DNA from: a virus
IMG/VR virus record: IMGVR_UViG_3300031707_000026
Span: 1 to 53,650 of that record
Length of the DNA: 53,650 bases
Direction: 5' to 3' (one strand)
Below, piece by piece: positions 15,818-24,116 of this stretch; the first letter of the stretch is position 1, and each line of letters starts with the position of its first letter. The notes under the pieces were generated by a model. It was not told the origin of the DNA and did no database searches. It worked only from the letters and a program-made list of their open reading frames with translations. The position numbers were made by a program, and so were the translations under genes.

Positions 15818-16375
15818 ATGTCTGATCGACTTGAGACTCTCATTGAGAGCCTTCTGATAGAATCTGGAGATGACTATACTCGAGAAGGGCTCAAAGATAC
15901 TCCTCGAAGAGTCGCTGCTGCCTATCGAGAGATGTGGGCAGGGTATGGTCAAGATCCTGCAGCAATCCTTCGAACTTTCGATTCTGAAGGACATCACGAC
16001 TTGATCTCAGTCACTCAGATTCCTTTCTATTCGACATGCGAGCATCATTTGTTGCCGTTCTTCGGAGTAGCTCATATTGGGTACATCCCTGAAGACAAGA
16101 TCATCGGGATCTCAAAAATTGCTCGAGTCGTCGAAATCTTTGCTAGACGACTTCAAGTCCAAGAGAGACTGACAGCGCAAGTTGCTGATACGTTGTTCGA
16201 AGAGCCTCTTGGGCCTCAAGGAGTCATTGTTGTGCTTCAAGCTGAACATCTGTGCATGGCAATGCGAGGCATTCTGAAGCCTGGGACGATTACAACAACA
16301 TCAGCAATTCGAGGAATCTTTGTCGATGATGTCGATCTTCGAGCTGAATTCTTATCTTTGATTCAAAAGAGGTGA
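15818..16375 (+). CDS. folE: FolE, GTP cyclohydrolase I
   Basis: The protein has 185 residues from ATG 15818; a longer in-frame start would lie inside queE. Diagnostic segments are STCEHHLLPFFG (zinc Cys and His), ISKIARVVEIFARRLQVQERLT, and the late HLCMAMRG with the second zinc Cys, then TTTSAIRG. It makes dihydroneopterin triphosphate from GTP, the first step to 7-deazaguanine. A phage copy would increase flux beyond host folate synthesis. The stop overlaps the region of the queC start. Confidence 0.92.
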   Translation: MSDRLETLIESLLIESGDDYTREGLKDTPRRVAAAYREMWAGYGQDPAAILRTFDSEGHHDLISVTQIPFYSTCEHHLLPFFGVAHIGYIPEDKIIGISKIARVVEIFARRLQVQERLTAQVADTLFEEPLGPQGVIVVLQAEHLCMAMRGILKPGTITTTSAIRGIFVDDVDLRAEFLSLIQKR

Positions 16376-16377
16376 CT

Positions 16378-17040
16378 ATGAGTGCTGTCTTACTACTTTC
16401 TGGAGGGCTCGACTCAGGAACTCTCTTGACGAAACTCTATCACGAAAGCATCGATGTCATCCCTCTATCTATCGACTATGGCCAGAGGCACAGAGGTGCT
16501 GAGGGAGAGGCTGCTCAACATCTATCAGACTTCTTCAGAGTACCCCTGAAAACTTTATCTCTCGAAGATGTCTTCTCTTTTATTCCCATGGGAGCTCTCT
16601 TGAGTACCACACCCATGCCTCATCTGTCGTATCAAGAACTGGCAGAAGAGGTTGGCCCTTCCCCGACGTATGTTCCCTTCCGGAATGCAGTCTTGATTTC
16701 AGCTGCAGTCTCGATAGCTCTTCAAATCGAAGCAGACTCAGTCTACATTGCTACTCATGCTGAAGATGCTCGTAATTGGGCCTACCCTGATTGTACCCCT
16801 GAGTTTAACGGCTCCATGGCGGCAGCAGTCTATGTTGGGACGTACTCGAAGGCCCGGCTGTTCACTCCCTTCCAGTGGATGATGAAGCGAGACATCGTTA
16901 AGCTCGGCCACGAGCTGAATGCTCCGTTCCACTTAATGTGGTCTTGCTACGAAGGAGATCTGACTCCTTGTAGAAAATGTCCCACATGCATAGAAAGAGC
17001 AGAAGCCTTTCGAGCAAATGGTCTTAAAGACCCTATGTAA
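16378..17040 (+). CDS. queC: QueC, 7-cyano-7-deazaguanine (preQ0) synthase
   Basis: The protein has 220 residues from ATG 16378; a GTG two codons earlier overlaps the folE stop and is an alternative. The N-terminal PP-loop LSGGLDSGT binds ATP, the mid-region YVPFRN is conserved, and the C-terminal CYEGDLTPCRKCPTC provides four zinc cysteines. QueC converts CDG to preQ0. There is no fused glutamine amidotransferase domain as in phage 9g Gat-QueC, so archaeosine-type modification is not predicted from this gene. Confidence 0.92.
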   Translation: MSAVLLLSGGLDSGTLLTKLYHESIDVIPLSIDYGQRHRGAEGEAAQHLSDFFRVPLKTLSLEDVFSFIPMGALLSTTPMPHLSYQELAEEVGPSPTYVPFRNAVLISAAVSIALQIEADSVYIATHAEDARNWAYPDCTPEFNGSMAAAVYVGTYSKARLFTPFQWMMKRDIVKLGHELNAPFHLMWSCYEGDLTPCRKCPTCIERAEAFRANGLKDPM

Positions 17041-17049
17041 GTAAATCGA

Positions 17050-17070
17050 CTCGCAGGCTAGACCTGCGAG
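17050..17070 (+). other. Short hairpin before the tRNA-like gene
   Basis: CTCGCAGG and CCTGCGAG form an 8-bp stem around a 5-base loop, ten bases after the queC stop and four before the tRNA-like gene. It may mark the queC mRNA end or a tRNA-processing site. No T run follows, so it is unlikely to be a simple terminator. Confidence 0.5.
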
Positions 17071-17074
17071 CCTC

Positions 17075-17150
17075 GGGCCCGTAGTTCAACTGGGAGAACC
17101 ACTTGTTGCCTCCCGGCAAGTGATAGAGTGTTCGAGTCCTCTCGGGTCCA
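17075..17150 (+). tRNA. Aberrant tRNA-like gene (Gly-type anticodon region) with enlarged anticodon loop
   Basis: The acceptor stem GGGCCCG/CGGGTCC has seven pairs (one G-T), D stem GTTC/GAAC four pairs, and anticodon stem ACTTG/CAAGT five pairs. The loop TTGCCTCCCGG is 11 bases instead of 7; two G-T pairs could reduce it to 7. The T arm has TTCGAGT but its stem AGAG(T)G/CCTCT needs a bulged T. GCC or CCC could serve as anticodon (glycine). It may be an unusual, decaying or repurposed tRNA. A GGGTAT-AAAG-ATACCC hairpin follows at 17173-17188. Confidence 0.6.
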
Positions 17151-17237
17151 CTCAAAATTGCTCAAAATCTTAGGGTATAAAGATACCCTTCTCACTAAAT
17201 GGACATGTCCTAGACAGTCCTACAAGGAGATTCTACT

Positions 17238-17513
17238 ATGCCAAGCTTTGTTGAAGTGGTCCAAGAAGAAATTCAAGAGTGTCAAAAGATCATCCAGATT
17301 CACAGTGAAGCTGGAGAGAATGCTGTTGTTCCCATCGAGCAGATGTTTCCTCACGGGATTTCTGATGTAACCTACACGATCTTTATGAAGGCTGCTCGAG
17401 CAATCGGGTACGAGATCTCGGGAGACGAGGATCGAGTTCGTGAGGAAGTTCGCGACATAGTAAATTACTGTGGGTTTCTCTTGGCACTTCTGAGAAAGAG
17501 AGACTGGTCATGA
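17238..17513 (+). CDS. Small helical MazG/DUF1599-like protein
   Basis: The protein has 91 residues after CAAGGAGATTCTACT. It is largely helical and ends with EDRVREEVRDIVNYCGFLLALLRKRDW, which resembles the acidic helix of MazG-like and DUF1599-type (nucleotide-modification-associated) proteins. Such proteins often accompany base-modification genes or hydrolyse nucleotide triphosphates. Only half of a MazG domain is present and the key acidic motifs cannot be fully assigned. It overlaps the YkgJ-like gene by 4 bp, linking it to the modification cassette. Confidence 0.5.
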   Translation: MPSFVEVVQEEIQECQKIIQIHSEAGENAVVPIEQMFPHGISDVTYTIFMKAARAIGYEISGDEDRVREEVRDIVNYCGFLLALLRKRDWS

Positions 17514-18196
17514 CGCTTTCAATTCCCTCAACTGTTATTCGAGAGCTCAAGCATCTTGTGCTACTCTCCCCCTCTCGATTTCCTGTTCGAGTCATCTTCG
17601 AAGAGGTACCCGAAGATCTCTTCCCGTCTAAAGCTGTCAAAGTAGGTCCCTCGATCTATCGCAAGTTCATCTGCGAAGATTTGTGTAGCGTATGTTGTCG
17701 ATCCTTCGGCCCTCTTACTCTAGACTATCTCCCGATAGAGTCTGAGTGGTTGAAGCTCGATCCACAAACTCAATCAATGTTCGAAGAAAAGTCTATTTGG
17801 GTTGACGAGACCAAGAAGGTATTCTACTCTCTCGTCAAATCTAAAGAGTACTGTCCTCTTGCATCGTCGAGAGGGTGTAGCGTGTGGCCTCGAAATCCCT
17901 TAGCATGCGCAGCCTCGGCACGTATTCAGATCTCGAAATACCTCGAGACGACGATGATCTTGAAGAAGGGATTCTCTCGAGAGTGGCGATGGGCTGAACG
18001 AGCTCAATGCGAGTATCTTGACATTCTCGAGTGGGATGCTTCAGAACTCGGGAAGGATCTTCAGATTCTTGATCGTTATGAAGCTTGGGCGAAGTACTTT
18101 AATATCCCTACAATCGTCTCTGAGATTTGTACGAACTTGACAGCATCGTACCTTCTCGAGAAGATCATACCGTTCCAGTGTAATTTTGAGGAGTAG
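17510..18196 (+). CDS. YkgJ-like cysteine-cluster protein next to dpdA
   Basis: The protein has 228 residues. Near residue 52 it has CEDLCSVCC, the CxxxCxxCC cluster of the YkgJ (PF03692-type) zinc- or iron-chelating family, with further cysteines in YCPLASSRGCSVW and LACAASAR (about residues 114-135). The C-terminal 90 residues are helical. It starts inside the MazG-like gene and ends three bases before dpdA. Placement suggests a role in making or altering the 7-deazaguanine base. Published phage dPreQ1-modifying enzymes (DpdM, DpdN) are obvious comparisons, but I cannot confirm homology. Confidence 0.6.
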   Translation: MTLSIPSTVIRELKHLVLLSPSRFPVRVIFEEVPEDLFPSKAVKVGPSIYRKFICEDLCSVCCRSFGPLTLDYLPIESEWLKLDPQTQSMFEEKSIWVDETKKVFYSLVKSKEYCPLASSRGCSVWPRNPLACAASARIQISKYLETTMILKKGFSREWRWAERAQCEYLDILEWDASELGKDLQILDRYEAWAKYFNIPTIVSEICTNLTASYLLEKIIPFQCNFEE

Positions 18197-18199
18197 TGC

Positions 18200-19084
18200 A
18201 TGAAACCAACAATCCTTCCCCCGATCCCAAATCTTAGCTTGGCTGTAGGTCGACAGCATCACTTGGTTCTATCTCACTTGCTTCAAAGCCCGAGATACGA
18301 AAACTTTTATATTACTGAATCTTGGAATGGTGCTTACATCATTCTAGACAACTCGGCACACGAGAAGAAGCATGGGGAGTCTCCAGAAATTCTCTTGCAG
18401 CAGGCTGAAGAGATCAGAGCTTCTGAGATCGTCTGTCCTGATCACTTATTCGATCGAGCAGACACTGTTCGTCGTACTCGAGAAGCTCTTCAATTCTTTC
18501 TTGTGAATGAAGCGAGGCTGCGACAGATGACTCCAATTCCTCGTCTGATGCTTGTACCTCAAGGATCTTCTCCTGCTGAGTTCTCGTCTTGTTTACAAGA
18601 GCTGGTTCTCGAGTTCCTTGCTATCCAAAAAAAGTCTGGAGAATCATCGACTTTCTTCCCTACAATTGGAGTCTCAAAAGACTACGAGATGTGGGAAGGA
18701 GGGTTGCATCATCTGCTGAGACATGTCATCTTTCCAGTAGCTGCAACGCTTTCTGATCCTGAGATTCATCTTCTTGGGTGGGGGAGAGATCTTTGGGCTC
18801 TCGAGTCGATCGTCGAAGATTTTGGAGATCTCATCAGATCAATCGACTCAGCTAAACCTATCGTCTATGGGATTGCAGGACTTCGTCTTGACCCAAACGT
18901 TCCTGCACCAGAGTATCCTAGGCGATCTAAGATCTACTTCACCACTTCTATCTCAAGCGAGAATCTCGAGATCGTTCGAGAGAACATCAAGGTGTTTGAT
19001 ACTATTGTCTCGGGAGGCGCTAGTGATACCCAACTACGAACCCTGCCTAAAATGTCCACTCAAGGATTGCCCTCCAGTCCCTAG
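18200..19084 (+). CDS. dpdA: DpdA-type DNA guanine transglycosylase
   Basis: The protein has 294 residues. It follows the phage DpdA pattern related to tRNA-guanine transglycosylase: YIILDNSAHE (Asp50, base recognition/proton acceptor), RLMLVPQG near 115-122, IGVSKDYEMWE near 155, HLLGWGRDLWALE near 192-204 and IDSAKP near 217, a candidate nucleophile Asp. DpdA exchanges guanine in DNA for preQ0/preQ1-type bases after replication. Its 3' end overlaps the start of the polymerase gene by 62 bp in another frame. Subfamily (DpdA1-DpdA4) cannot be assigned by eye. Confidence 0.82.
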   Translation: MKPTILPPIPNLSLAVGRQHHLVLSHLLQSPRYENFYITESWNGAYIILDNSAHEKKHGESPEILLQQAEEIRASEIVCPDHLFDRADTVRRTREALQFFLVNEARLRQMTPIPRLMLVPQGSSPAEFSSCLQELVLEFLAIQKKSGESSTFFPTIGVSKDYEMWEGGLHHLLRHVIFPVAATLSDPEIHLLGWGRDLWALESIVEDFGDLIRSIDSAKPIVYGIAGLRLDPNVPAPEYPRRSKIYFTTSISSENLEIVRENIKVFDTIVSGGASDTQLRTLPKMSTQGLPSSP

Positions 19085-21449
19085 CATACTAGTCTCAGAG
19101 GGGGTTGCTGTTGTGGGAGAAGCTCCCGGGGCTGTCGAAGTTGTTCAGAAAAAGCCTTTTGTAGGAGTATCAGGCCAGCTTCTTCGCGAGACCTTAAAGG
19201 CTGCAGGAGTTGATCTCGAGAAAGTGAGCTTTCTCAATGCCTGTTCATGCAGACCGCCTGACAACAAAACCCCCTCACAGTCTGCGATAAACGCTTGCTC
19301 AGAACGACTGATGAGAGAGCTCGAACAAGTCTCTCCAACTAAAATCCTGACAGTTGGAGGAAGTGCAGCTTCGACGATGTTGTCTCCTGGGAAGACTACG
19401 GCGATCACGAAAGTTCATGGTCAGGGGATGATGTGGAGTCACTCTACGTCATCGAAGTCAATATATCTTGTTTCAACGTTTCACTCAGCTGCTGTAACTC
19501 GAAACCCTGATCTATTTCGGGACTTTTCAAAAGATATTTTGAAGTGGAGCTTGAGCTTCTCCCCCTACTCATCTCCCGAGATTACAACCCTAGTAGCCCA
19601 ATCTATCGAAGAAGCTCTCGAGTACTTGGGATATCTACAGGGTGCTTCTGTGGTCTCGTGTGACTTGGAGACATCTGGGTTCGACTTCTTGTCAGACGAG
19701 ATCTTCTCCGTTGGGTTTGGGGCAATTGATCAAGACGATTCTCTTCGAGGACTCGTTGTCATCATTCCATTTCAATATGCGAATACTACACAAGTGAGTC
19801 AGCGAATCATTGATTTGCTGATCGATGCAACAAAGACTATCGTGTTTCATAACTGTAAGTTCGATTTGCAGTTCCTTCAAACATGGCTCGACGAAGATTT
19901 CGAGCCCTCGAATATCGCAGATACGATGCTGATGCAGTATGCTCAGGATGAACGTGGATCGGGAGATGCTGTCACAGGTCGAGGGTATCGATCTCTAGGA
20001 TTGAAAGATCAAGCTCGACTTCGATATGATATCTCTGACTATCGTTTCGACTTCGAGTCGTTCTTGAAAACCCCATCTAGTGAACGATCTTGGGATGCTC
20101 TCTATCAATATCATGCAATGGATTGTTACTGTACTGTTCGTCTGTACTTTGATCTTCTCGAAGAACTCGACGAAGAATCACCAAAACTCATGCAGCTAGT
20201 CAATCGAATTCTAGTCCCAGGAGCTCGAGCCCTCGCTCAAGTCGAACGAACAGGAGTCCCGATCAATGTGGAATACTTCAAGACACAATCAGATCTCTTG
20301 ACTGGAGAATTGTTACAGCTCTCAGAAGTTCTTGCGAGTACTGCAAGAGCACATGGGATCGAAGATCTCAATCCTGCATCACCTTTGCAGATCAAGAAGG
20401 TAATGAAGGCAATGAAGATCAATCTCGTATCAACAGAACGTGATTTCGTAAGCTCATACCTCAAACATTACAAGCTTTCTGAGATCGCCAGGCTATTCCT
20501 GACAACCCTAATGGAGTACCGTCAGAAGTCAAAAGTCCTTCAGACATACATGACTGGGCTTCTCGAACGTTCTCGCAACGGTCGAGTTCATCCTGATTTC
20601 TTGCTGACAGGAGTAGATACTGGCAGATTAGCTTGTCGTGATCCAAACCTCCAGAACATCCCAATTCTAATGGGGAGGATCGTTCGAGATGGCTTCGAAG
20701 CCCCTGATGGGTACATGCTCATGGAGGGTGATTATTCGCAGCTCGAATTAAGAGTAGTTGCATGGTATTCTCGAGATATAAACATGGCTACAATCTTTAG
20801 GACTGGTCGAGACATCCATCGAGAAGTCGCGGCGACGATGTTCAGAAAGTCTACTAAAGACGTTACTGAGCTTGAGCGCTACATGGCTAAGTATGTTGAC
20901 TTTGGAATTATCTACGGGCGTGGAGCTAAATCTCTCTCAGAAGGGTGGGAGATGGACTATGTAGTCGAACATGGAGGAACTCCTTGGACATTCTGGGAAG
21001 CTGAGAAGTTTTTGAACGACTTCTTGAATGGTTTCCCGGGACTGCGTGATTGGATTGATCGACAGCATCGTCTAGTTCGAGCCCAACGATTCGTCGAAAC
21101 ACCGACTGGACGTCGTCGAAGATTCCCTCTGATGCTTCAGGATACTATCTATTTGATGGAGCGAAAGGGTGTAAACACCCCCATCCAATCCCTAGCGTCG
21201 GACATATGCCTCACGAACTTGATCTATTTGAAAGAACATGTTCTCCCCAAAGAGATTCGAATCATCTCGACAGTTCACGACTCAATTCTGTTTCTCGTTC
21301 CCGAAGAGATGATCGAAGAATGGGTCCCTACGATTGAATCGACTATGGAGGTTTGCAGAGCTCTTCCCGATGGAGTCGTTTTTGATATTCCTTTGAAAGT
21401 CGATGTTAAGATCGGAAAACGATGGGGTGACATGACGAAGGGATTTTAA
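19023..21449 (+). CDS. Uracil-DNA glycosylase (family 4/5-like) fused to DNA polymerase I
   Basis: The protein has 808 residues from a GTG at 19023, chosen because GGGAGG lies 6 bases upstream and the first domain starts directly after it; the frame stays open to 18774 inside dpdA. Residues 1-185 are a 4Fe-4S UDG: C8xxC11, GEAPGAVEVVQKKPFVG, CRPPDNKTPS then NAC, and TFHSAA. Residues about 200-380 are the 3'-5' exonuclease (CDLETSGFD, FHNCKFDLQF, YHAMDCYCT). The rest is PolA: motif A DYSQLELRV, motif B KYVDFGIIYG, motif C VHDSI. It replicates the phage genome. Phage SPO1 polymerase has a similar fusion. Confidence 0.88.
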   Translation: MIPNYEPCLKCPLKDCPPVPSILVSEGVAVVGEAPGAVEVVQKKPFVGVSGQLLRETLKAAGVDLEKVSFLNACSCRPPDNKTPSQSAINACSERLMRELEQVSPTKILTVGGSAASTMLSPGKTTAITKVHGQGMMWSHSTSSKSIYLVSTFHSAAVTRNPDLFRDFSKDILKWSLSFSPYSSPEITTLVAQSIEEALEYLGYLQGASVVSCDLETSGFDFLSDEIFSVGFGAIDQDDSLRGLVVIIPFQYANTTQVSQRIIDLLIDATKTIVFHNCKFDLQFLQTWLDEDFEPSNIADTMLMQYAQDERGSGDAVTGRGYRSLGLKDQARLRYDISDYRFDFESFLKTPSSERSWDALYQYHAMDCYCTVRLYFDLLEELDEESPKLMQLVNRILVPGARALAQVERTGVPINVEYFKTQSDLLTGELLQLSEVLASTARAHGIEDLNPASPLQIKKVMKAMKINLVSTERDFVSSYLKHYKLSEIARLFLTTLMEYRQKSKVLQTYMTGLLERSRNGRVHPDFLLTGVDTGRLACRDPNLQNIPILMGRIVRDGFEAPDGYMLMEGDYSQLELRVVAWYSRDINMATIFRTGRDIHREVAATMFRKSTKDVTELERYMAKYVDFGIIYGRGAKSLSEGWEMDYVVEHGGTPWTFWEAEKFLNDFLNGFPGLRDWIDRQHRLVRAQRFVETPTGRRRRFPLMLQDTIYLMERKGVNTPIQSLASDICLTNLIYLKEHVLPKEIRIISTVHDSILFLVPEEMIEEWVPTIESTMEVCRALPDGVVFDIPLKVDVKIGKRWGDMTKGF

Positions 21450-21946
21450 TGAAGATTTCTGGTGTCTATCAAATCACTTTCTCGTGTTCTGAGACGAGGT
21501 ATATTGGATCATCGAGTGACATGCTTTTTCGAAGAGACTGTCATCTATATGATCTAAGATGTAGAGTTCATGTTAACTCACATCTTCAGAATGCTTTCAA
21601 CAAGTATGGTGAAGGAGCTTTTAGGTTCAGGGTCCTCCTGTATTGTGATCCCTATAATTGTACTCTATACGAACAGAGACTCATAGACTTCTTGGGATTA
21701 GAGAAGCTTTATAACATTTGTCCGCAAGTTAACTCTGTAGCTCGAACTAGAGTAAGACCCTATCATCTGTCTTTCGATCATCGAGAAAAGATTAGTCGAG
21801 CTAACAGGGGTAAAACTCGTACTCAGAAGATGCGAGAAAGAAACAGTCTTACTCACAGAGGCAAGTACCCTTCACAAGAGACTCGAGAGAAACTCAGACA
21901 AGCTCAAAGAGCTCGAAGACTTAGGGAGAAGATGAATGACTGCTGA
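21449..21946 (+). CDS. GIY-YIG homing endonuclease
   Basis: The protein has 165 residues. The GIY-YIG catalytic module occupies about residues 4-90: GVYQITF, YIGSSSDMLFRRDCH, NAFNKYG and the catalytic Glu in YEQRLID. NUMOD3-like DNA-binding repeats follow (SFDHREKISRANRG, SQETREKLRQAQ). It starts on the last base of the polymerase gene and runs 11 bp into the primase-helicase gene. Free-standing enzymes of this type invade conserved replication genes of related phages. A relative lies at 35355-36035. Confidence 0.85.
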   Translation: MKISGVYQITFSCSETRYIGSSSDMLFRRDCHLYDLRCRVHVNSHLQNAFNKYGEGAFRFRVLLYCDPYNCTLYEQRLIDFLGLEKLYNICPQVNSVARTRVRPYHLSFDHREKISRANRGKTRTQKMRERNSLTHRGKYPSQETREKLRQAQRARRLREKMNDC

Positions 21947-23795
21947 CAAGTCTCTTTCGTGGTGGCTCGAGCATCTCGAAGGAGTAGCCCCTTCGAGTAA
22001 CGGCTATACAGCTGTCTGCCCGGCACATGCTGACAAAGTCGCCTCGTTGTCGATAACTGAGACTCCTGAAGGGAAGGTCCTGATTCACGATTTTGCTGGG
22101 TGTAAATATCAAGATATCCTTGAAGCTATTGAAGGTCAGAGTGAGCCTCCAATCGTCACTATCGTCCCTTCAAGTACAGAGTCAGCGTCGTCTTGGTGGG
22201 AATCATACACAGGGATCAATGCGTCTGAATGGGAATCGTGGGGCGTCGCATTTAGTAAATCTACGATCAAGTTTACTTGGGAACGCTCTCAAGTCACAAA
22301 ACATAGAACTGCTGGGGGGAAGATGTACTCCTGGCACCCTCCAGGAGGAGCAACTCCTCCTCTGTGGCCAGATCCTCTAGAAACTCTTCCTTCTCGACTC
22401 TACTTAACAGAAGGAGAATCAGACTGTGGAGTCTTGCGACACTTGGGACTCCCTGCTTTTGGAGTTACGAAAGGAGCTCTTACTCCAAATCTAGATCGGA
22501 GCTTTGCTCGATTCAAAGCACTGGGGGTTCGAGAGCTCGTGATTCTATTCGACTACGATGAAGCTGGTCAGACATCTCAAGCATCGATTGCTGAGATATG
22601 TCTAGCTGAGGGGATTATCCCAATCTCGTGTGAGCTATCAAAGGTCCTCGATCCGTTCCGAGGAGAAAAAGATCTTCGAGATGTCTGGCTGCGAGTTCGA
22701 GATGTCGATGAGATGTCAAAGATGATCGAGCACTTGATCGAATCAGCGACAAGGAAGCGCTCTCGACGAGTCTCAAGAGCTACTTTGACTGATTTCCTCG
22801 AGTCGCCTGTTCGAGAGGGTCGATGGCTCGTTGATCATATTTTGCTCGCAGAATCTGTTGGGATGATCGTAGGAGCTCCCAAGATGGGGAAGTCTTGGCT
22901 AGCTCTAGATCTTGGAATCTCTGTTGCTTCAGGGAAGCCATTCCTTCAGAAGTTCGACATACCTCGAGCAGGCCCTGTCGTGATCATCACGAAAGAAGAT
23001 CCAGACTACCTTCTTCAAGATCGTTTTCAGAAGATCTTGATCTCGAAAGGGCTGGGTGGAAAAGTAAGTCTTCCAAGCGTATCTTTCCCGAAGGTAAAGC
23101 TTCCTTTGTATCTAGATCTGTCAAGGGAGTTCCTCTTTACAGCAAGAGATACTGCTGACTTGCTTACATGGCTTCGCGAGATCAAAGATCGTCACGGAGG
23201 CTTAGCTTTAGTAGTCTTTGACCCTACTTTGAGAATGCTCGAGGATGTCGACGAATTCAAAGCTTCTGAAGTAGGGAACAGTGTCTTCGCTACAGCTCAG
23301 ATCATTCAAACAGAGCTGAAATCGTCTGTTATCCTTGTGCATCACAGATCTAAAGGAGCAGGAGACTCGAAGTCATCCTATGGGAGTGTAGCTTTTCATG
23401 CATTTTCAGAAGGGACGTTGTACTTGAAAGGAGATCGACCAACCTCTGAAGGCTGGGTTTCAGTCGAGTCCGAATTCAAGTCTGCAGCAGGGTCATCGTG
23501 GTCGTTTCGGTTTCTGGATCTTGATCAACACTACGAGGTCGAAGTTTCTGAAGCAGAGATGACAAAAGGTCCCCAAAGTATAGATGTCTCTCTAAAGATT
23601 CTTCAGCTACTTGAAGCTGCACTCGAGGGATTAACCGTCATACAATTGTGCGAAGGTCTCCCCGAAGCCTCGGACTATATGATCCGAGCAGCTCTGAAAG
23701 CTCTCGAGGCCTCGAAGCATGCAAGACACGAGAAGGCGTCAGCCGAGGAGGGTAAACGTGGCGGCCCCAGATCTGAACGGTGGTATAGAGTATGA
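21936..23795 (+). CDS. Primase-helicase (zinc ribbon, TOPRIM, RepA/AAA_25 ATPase)
   Basis: The protein has 619 residues. A CHC2-type zinc-ribbon start (CPAH near residue 29, C near 55) is followed by a TOPRIM primase core (LYLTEGESD near 148-156 and LVILFDYDEAG near 197-207) and a RecA-like helicase domain (Walker A VGAPKMGKS near 312, Walker B-like LALVVFDPT near 424, VILVHHRSKG near 464). The last 80 residues look like a winged helix. It supplies lagging-strand priming and unwinding alongside the phage polymerase. Start overlaps the GIY-YIG gene. Confidence 0.85.
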   Translation: MTADKSLSWWLEHLEGVAPSSNGYTAVCPAHADKVASLSITETPEGKVLIHDFAGCKYQDILEAIEGQSEPPIVTIVPSSTESASSWWESYTGINASEWESWGVAFSKSTIKFTWERSQVTKHRTAGGKMYSWHPPGGATPPLWPDPLETLPSRLYLTEGESDCGVLRHLGLPAFGVTKGALTPNLDRSFARFKALGVRELVILFDYDEAGQTSQASIAEICLAEGIIPISCELSKVLDPFRGEKDLRDVWLRVRDVDEMSKMIEHLIESATRKRSRRVSRATLTDFLESPVREGRWLVDHILLAESVGMIVGAPKMGKSWLALDLGISVASGKPFLQKFDIPRAGPVVIITKEDPDYLLQDRFQKILISKGLGGKVSLPSVSFPKVKLPLYLDLSREFLFTARDTADLLTWLREIKDRHGGLALVVFDPTLRMLEDVDEFKASEVGNSVFATAQIIQTELKSSVILVHHRSKGAGDSKSSYGSVAFHAFSEGTLYLKGDRPTSEGWVSVESEFKSAAGSSWSFRFLDLDQHYEVEVSEAEMTKGPQSIDVSLKILQLLEAALEGLTVIQLCEGLPEASDYMIRAALKALEASKHARHEKASAEEGKRGGPRSERWYRV

Positions 23796-23840
23796 TCAAA
23801 GCAATTGAAGTTCGACGAAGGCAGAAGAAAGGATCAAGCT

Positions 23841-24116
23841 ATGAACAATAATGCAAAGCTTAGTCTAGAACAACTCAAGACTCGACGAAGTGCTCGACAG
23901 CTCAGACTTGCTGTAATAACGAATGTCTACAAACAAAATCTCTTGTCAGATTCTGAGGCGAAAGAACTACTTCAAGGGCCACTAGTTCCCGGTGATGATA
24001 GTACAATCATCGATGATTCTGAGCTGCTTGGAGATCTCGAAGGTCTTGAAAAGATCAACAAAGAGTACGAGATGATAATCATTGCGCAGTTGATGGGAAC
24101 AGAGTACAAGAAATGA
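23841..24116 (+). CDS. Small acidic helical protein, unknown
   Basis: The protein has 91 residues from the ATG at 23841; the frame is open upstream to 23805 but without a better ribosome site. It is helical and acidic in its second half (DDSTIIDDSELLGDLEGLEKINKEYE). It overlaps the methyltransferase start by 4 bp. No domain is recognised. It could be a small accessory of the replication module. Confidence 0.5.
   Translation: MNNNAKLSLEQLKTRRSARQLRLAVITNVYKQNLLSDSEAKELLQGPLVPGDDSTIIDDSELLGDLEGLEKINKEYEMIIIAQLMGTEYKK

Noticed and set aside
18774-19022. N-terminal 83 codons of the polymerase open frame
   Set aside because: They lie inside dpdA in another frame, look non-protein-like (Ser/Leu-rich) and have no ribosome site; the GTG at 19023 has a good one.
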